Assembly: GCA_900768425.1 (NCBI GenBank)
Contig: CAAGCR010000016.1
Location: forward strand, 1 to 7,678
Direction: 5' to 3'
DNA length: 7,678 bases
Source: Clostridia bacterium
GTDB lineage: Bacteria > Bacillota > Clostridia > Christensenellales > UBA1242
Below are positions 5,253-7,678 of this stretch, in pieces. Each line of letters starts with the position of its first letter. Within the stretch, counting starts at the first letter, position 1. The position numbers and the translations under genes were made by a program. The notes beneath the pieces were generated by a model. The model saw nothing but the letters and a program-made list of their open reading frames with translations, had not been told where the DNA came from and did no database searches.

Positions 5253-6617
5253 TTACATCAATTTGCTTCCATCTTCGGTTGCGACAACTCTTAAAATGTT
5301 TTCGGTTGTGCCATCTATTGCGTTAATATACACATAGTAAGTTATATCATTTTTTAAGCATTTATATTCGTAACAAAGCTTTTCTTCGTTCACATCTAAT
5401 GGCGCTAGACATAAACGCGACATTTCAATGGTAAAGCCTGTTGGTATTTTTGCATCTGCCAAAGTTTTTTCAAAGGTGGCAGATTTTATTTGTCTTGTTG
5501 TATGATTCGTATAGAAATTTGTTGCCGAATATCCGGTTAGTTCTCCACTTGCTAGGTCATATTTTAACTTAATTAAATCGGGATATAACACAATTTTGTT
5601 TTCAACCGGTGCTAAATTGATGTATGCATCATTTGAAACAATGTCGCTCCATACACAATCAAAAGTTACGCCTGTTTGCTCTTTTGCTAATTTTTTTGCT
5701 TTTGATATTGCATCAATTAAAGTTAAATTTTTTGTCTTTTTATCACCATAGCCACTTAATGTCAATAATTTGCCAGCCGTTTTTGTTACTTGTGCATATA
5801 CCTTTATATCATCATTCAATTTAATTTCATAGTTGAAAGTAGCGAATCTGCCCATAGATTCGGTTTTGTAGGTAATGTTCTCATCGGTAAGTTGTGGATA
5901 TATCTTCTTTAATTCTTGTTTTGCGTAATCTACACTAACCAAACTGCCCGAAAGTCCTTTTGGTTCTTTATTATATTGCCCATCGGCAAAAGGTCCGTCA
6001 TATATCATTGTCGGATATTCAACATCACTACCCTTTATGCCTTGAATTTTTAATGTGAAATTATTATAATCGCCATCTAATAAATTGCCGTTTATAAATA
6101 TATTATAACCTTGCGAAATATATTTATCGTTAAAGTTCGCTAGACTGTTTTTTAAGTTGGTCATACTTTCGTAAATATCTTGCAAAGTGTTCTTTTCTGC
6201 CATTGTTAAAGTTTGCCCTTTGTTGAGTTTGTCCGAAAGTATGCCGGTGTAACCACTGACTTGATTTATAAATTTTTTAGTTTCATCTATTCCGTTTAGC
6301 GAAATTGGCAAGTTGCTTAAATTATAACTTGCACTATTGGTATTTTTGCTGATTTCGTTAAGCAATTTGCGTGAATAATTGTCGTAATCAGATGCTAAAA
6401 CTTTGGATAGTTTTACTTCGCTATTGTTGATATTATCCACTAAGTCATAGAAATTGCGATGATAAACATTTTCTATTGTTAGCCCCATATTGTCAATTTT
6501 AGACATATTTGTAAGCCAAAGAATTGATGTAATAATCAACAATGCACTTACAATACATAAAGCAATTACAACTCCAACATTCGCTTTGTTTCTTGTTTTT
6601 GTTTTTACTTTTTCCAT
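5253..6617 (-). CDS. ypeB: Germination protein YpeB
   Basis: A 454-residue protein of normal YpeB length. It has one N-terminal membrane segment (residues about 14-36, GVVIALCIVSALLIITSILW) after a basic cytoplasmic tail. A helical middle region follows (about 40-200), then PepSY/YPEB-type repeats to the C terminus: VDYAKQELKKIYPQL, LIDAISKAKKLAKEQ, and a final repeat ending YVYINAIDGTTENILRVV. In characterised Bacillus species YpeB is needed for stable SleB in the dormant spore and vice versa. The gene sits directly downstream of sleB on the same strand, has its own strong ribosome site (AAAGGAG, 6 nt before ATG), and is followed by a clear terminator. Cotranscription with sleB is inferred. 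The 150-bp spacing is rather long for partners and contains weak inverted repeats. Confidence 0.93.
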   Translation of the reverse strand: MEKVKTKTRNKANVGVVIALCIVSALLIITSILWLTNMSKIDNMGLTIENVYHRNFYDLVDNINNSEVKLSKVLASDYDNYSRKLLNEISKNTNSASYNLSNLPISLNGIDETKKFINQVSGYTGILSDKLNKGQTLTMAEKNTLQDIYESMTNLKNSLANFNDKYISQGYNIFINGNLLDGDYNNFTLKIQGIKGSDVEYPTMIYDGPFADGQYNKEPKGLSGSLVSVDYAKQELKKIYPQLTDENITYKTESMGRFATFNYEIKLNDDIKVYAQVTKTAGKLLTLSGYGDKKTKNLTLIDAISKAKKLAKEQTGVTFDCVWSDIVSNDAYINLAPVENKIVLYPDLIKLKYDLASGELTGYSATNFYTNHTTRQIKSATFEKTLADAKIPTGFTIEMSRLCLAPLDVNEEKLCYEYKCLKNDITYYVYINAIDGTTENILRVVATEDGSKLM

Positions 6618-6767
6618 AATATGCTCCTTTTATGTAGTAGGAAACGTCACCAAGAAACACTAAAAGTGGAATTTGGCAAAAATTTCCGCTCACACCTAAA
6701 TATTTTGTTTTGCGTTTAGCAAAGTGAAATTATTTTATTAATGTAAAAATTTATTTTAAAAATATGC
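6618..6767. other. sleB-ypeB spacer with weak inverted repeats
   Basis: The 150-bp spacer holds ATTTTGTTTTGC/GCAAAGTGAAAT (6702-6730, loop GTTTA), fully paired only if G-U pairs on the plus-strand RNA are allowed, and AGTGGAA/TTTCCGCT (6665-6690, interrupted). On the minus-strand message the first becomes two short helices. The ypeB ribosome site is at 6624-6630. No gene and no convincing promoter are visible. Confidence 0.45.
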
Positions 6768-7463
6768 TTAAATGGCAAATACGTGTTTACCTATTGTGAC
6801 AACTGTTTGGCGTGAGAATATCCATTGACTGGTTGCCGTTGTTGGATTGTAATAATAAATGCAACCATATGTTGGATCCCAACCATTCATTGCATCGGTT
6901 GCCGCATTGTATGCACTTTGATTAGGTTCTAGGTTGATTTGCCCATCGTTGACTGCGGTAAATGCCCAAGGCTGGTAAACGACTCCCGAAATTGTATTAG
7001 GAAAATTTGGATCTTTAACACGATTTAAAATTACCGCTGCAACTGCTACTTGACCGACATATGGCTCCCCCCTTGCCTCTGCGTGAACACACTTTGCAAG
7101 CAAATATATATCACTGGAAGAATACTTACCACTACTAGTTGACAAACCAAGTTTGTTTAAGGTGTTTTTACCAACAATACCATCAACAGTTAAACCGTAA
7201 TCTCTTTGAAAGTTTTTAACCGCCAAGATTGTTTGACTTCCAAATATGCCATCTATTGCACCATTATAATAGCCTAAATCTTTTAATTTTTGTTGCACTT
7301 GTTTATTCTGTGATGTGGTTGCAACCGACACTACTTGATTAGAATATGAATAGTTTACGGCATATAAAGTGCCACCTAATACAAATGAGAACATTAATAC
7401 TAAACATAAGATGAATATTTTTTTGAATTTTTTTAATGATTTTTTTGGTGATGTTTTTTCCAT
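6768..7463 (-). CDS. sleB: Spore cortex-lytic enzyme SleB (germination-specific lytic transglycosylase)
   Basis: A 231-residue protein with the complete SleB layout. Residues about 15-36 are a hydrophobic signal/anchor after a Lys-rich start. Residues about 54-106 are a PG_binding_1 domain (DLGYYNGAIDG, FGSQT, FQRDYGLTVDG). Residues about 118-231 are the SleB/Hydrolase_2 catalytic domain, with LLAKCVHAEARGEPYVGQ followed by AVAAVILNRV. Known family role: hydrolysis of muramic-lactam spore cortex during germination. The first Glu of HAEARGEP (E129) is the likely catalytic acid. The ATG is preceded by AAAGGA at about 8-nt spacing. ypeB follows 150 bp downstream on the same strand, the usual partner order. 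A sigma-G-like promoter lies just upstream. Length and domains look intact. Identification is firm; the exact signal-peptide cleavage site is not determined. Confidence 0.95.
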   Translation of the reverse strand: MEKTSPKKSLKKFKKIFILCLVLMFSFVLGGTLYAVNYSYSNQVVSVATTSQNKQVQQKLKDLGYYNGAIDGIFGSQTILAVKNFQRDYGLTVDGIVGKNTLNKLGLSTSSGKYSSSDIYLLAKCVHAEARGEPYVGQVAVAAVILNRVKDPNFPNTISGVVYQPWAFTAVNDGQINLEPNQSAYNAATDAMNGWDPTYGCIYYYNPTTATSQWIFSRQTVVTIGKHVFAI

Positions 7464-7494
7464 ATTTTATATTCCTTTTAAAATATTTCATTTT

Positions 7495-7523
7495 TATATT
7501 GTGCAGTAAAAAAGAAAATATCC
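7495..7523 (-). promoter_or_regulatory. Candidate sigma-G promoter of sleB-ypeB
   Basis: On the minus strand GGATA (7519-7523) and CAATATA (7495-7501) are separated by exactly 17 bp, close to the sigma-G pattern (-35 GHATR, -10 CATNMTA); CAATATA differs from the -10 at one position. The ATG of sleB is about 30 nt further on, after AAAGGA. In Bacillus the sleB operon is sigma-G driven, which fits. The -35 lies inside the arm of the upstream hairpin. Visual match only. Confidence 0.45.
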
Positions 7524-7558
7524 ATTATATATTAATTATTTTTAATAATGGATATTTT
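7515..7558. terminator. Bidirectional terminator-like hairpin upstream of sleB
   Basis: A perfect 14-bp inverted repeat, AAAATATCCATTAT (7515-7528) and ATAATGGATATTTT (7545-7558), with a 16-nt loop. T-rich tracts follow on both strands (TTTTTT on plus, TTTTCTTTTTT on minus), so it can end transcription entering from the right and insulate the sleB promoter. Confidence 0.7.
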
Positions 7559-7630
7559 TTAGTATTTTCTTGTTTTATTTGTTTAATTAATGTTTAATTA
7601 TTTAATTATAATTTATTTATTAAATTATTC

Positions 7631-7678
7631 TTTATTTAGTTGTTTTATTTAGTTGTTTTATTTAGTTGTTTTATTTAG
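7631..7678. repeat. 13-bp tandem repeat at the right edge
   Basis: TTTATTTAGTTGT repeats exactly at 7631-7643, 7644-7656 and 7657-7669, and a fourth copy begins (TTTATTTAG) before the window stops. The real array may be longer. The stretch 7559-7630 before it is very AT-rich with no gene. Confidence 0.9.

Noticed and set aside
6499..6693. 64-residue minus-strand frame across the ypeB start
   Set aside because: Shifted frame over ypeB with no own ribosome site.
6741..6767. Second sigma-G-like promoter between sleB and ypeB (GCATA ... CATTAAT)
   Set aside because: Spacer of 19 bp is too long and the -10 match is poor; cotranscription with sleB is simpler.

Overview
The window is AT-rich DNA from a low-GC, endospore-forming member of the Bacillota, most likely an uncultured gut-type Clostridia. 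The evidence is a sleB-ypeB spore-germination pair, purine-rich Shine-Dalgarno sites with some GTG starts, sigma-A-like promoters, and an intergenic repeat carrying the CCCCTCAGTC...CAGCTCC signature that I recall from gut Firmicutes genomes (from memory, not searched). Every convincing gene lies on the minus strand, so transcription runs from high to low coordinates.

Right to left: the edge carries a 13-bp tandem repeat (7631-7678). A bidirectional terminator-like hairpin (7515-7558) follows, with a plausible sigma-G promoter tucked against it. Then come sleB (cortex-lytic enzyme) and ypeB (its membrane partner), closed by a clear terminator at 5171-5204. Next is a two-gene unit with a 26-nt overlap: a small N-formylglutamate-amidohydrolase-like Zn hydrolase and a RimK-type ATP-grasp ligase. 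A bond-making enzyme paired with a bond-breaking amidohydrolase suggests a small amide- or peptide-modifying pathway of unknown substrate.

The 3024-3540 gap is a non-coding repeat island with a long hairpin, direct repeats, the CCCCTCAGTC-type element and degenerate 18-bp repeats. Left of it lies a membrane-anchored HExxHxxGxxD metallopeptidase gene interrupted by two compensating-type frameshifts (A8 and A4 tracts). Its near-consensus promoter sits so close to the ATG that the mRNA would be leaderless. After a cluster of back-to-back hairpins come a DUF4186 protein with its own terminator and an unrecognised two-helix membrane protein with a strong sigma-A promoter. The left 300 bp hold palindromes and at most the tail of another gene.

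The points most worth following are the hydrolase/ligase pair, the broken leaderless metallopeptidase, and a family of small intergenic hairpins that share an AGCAA motif at the start of the 3' arm.
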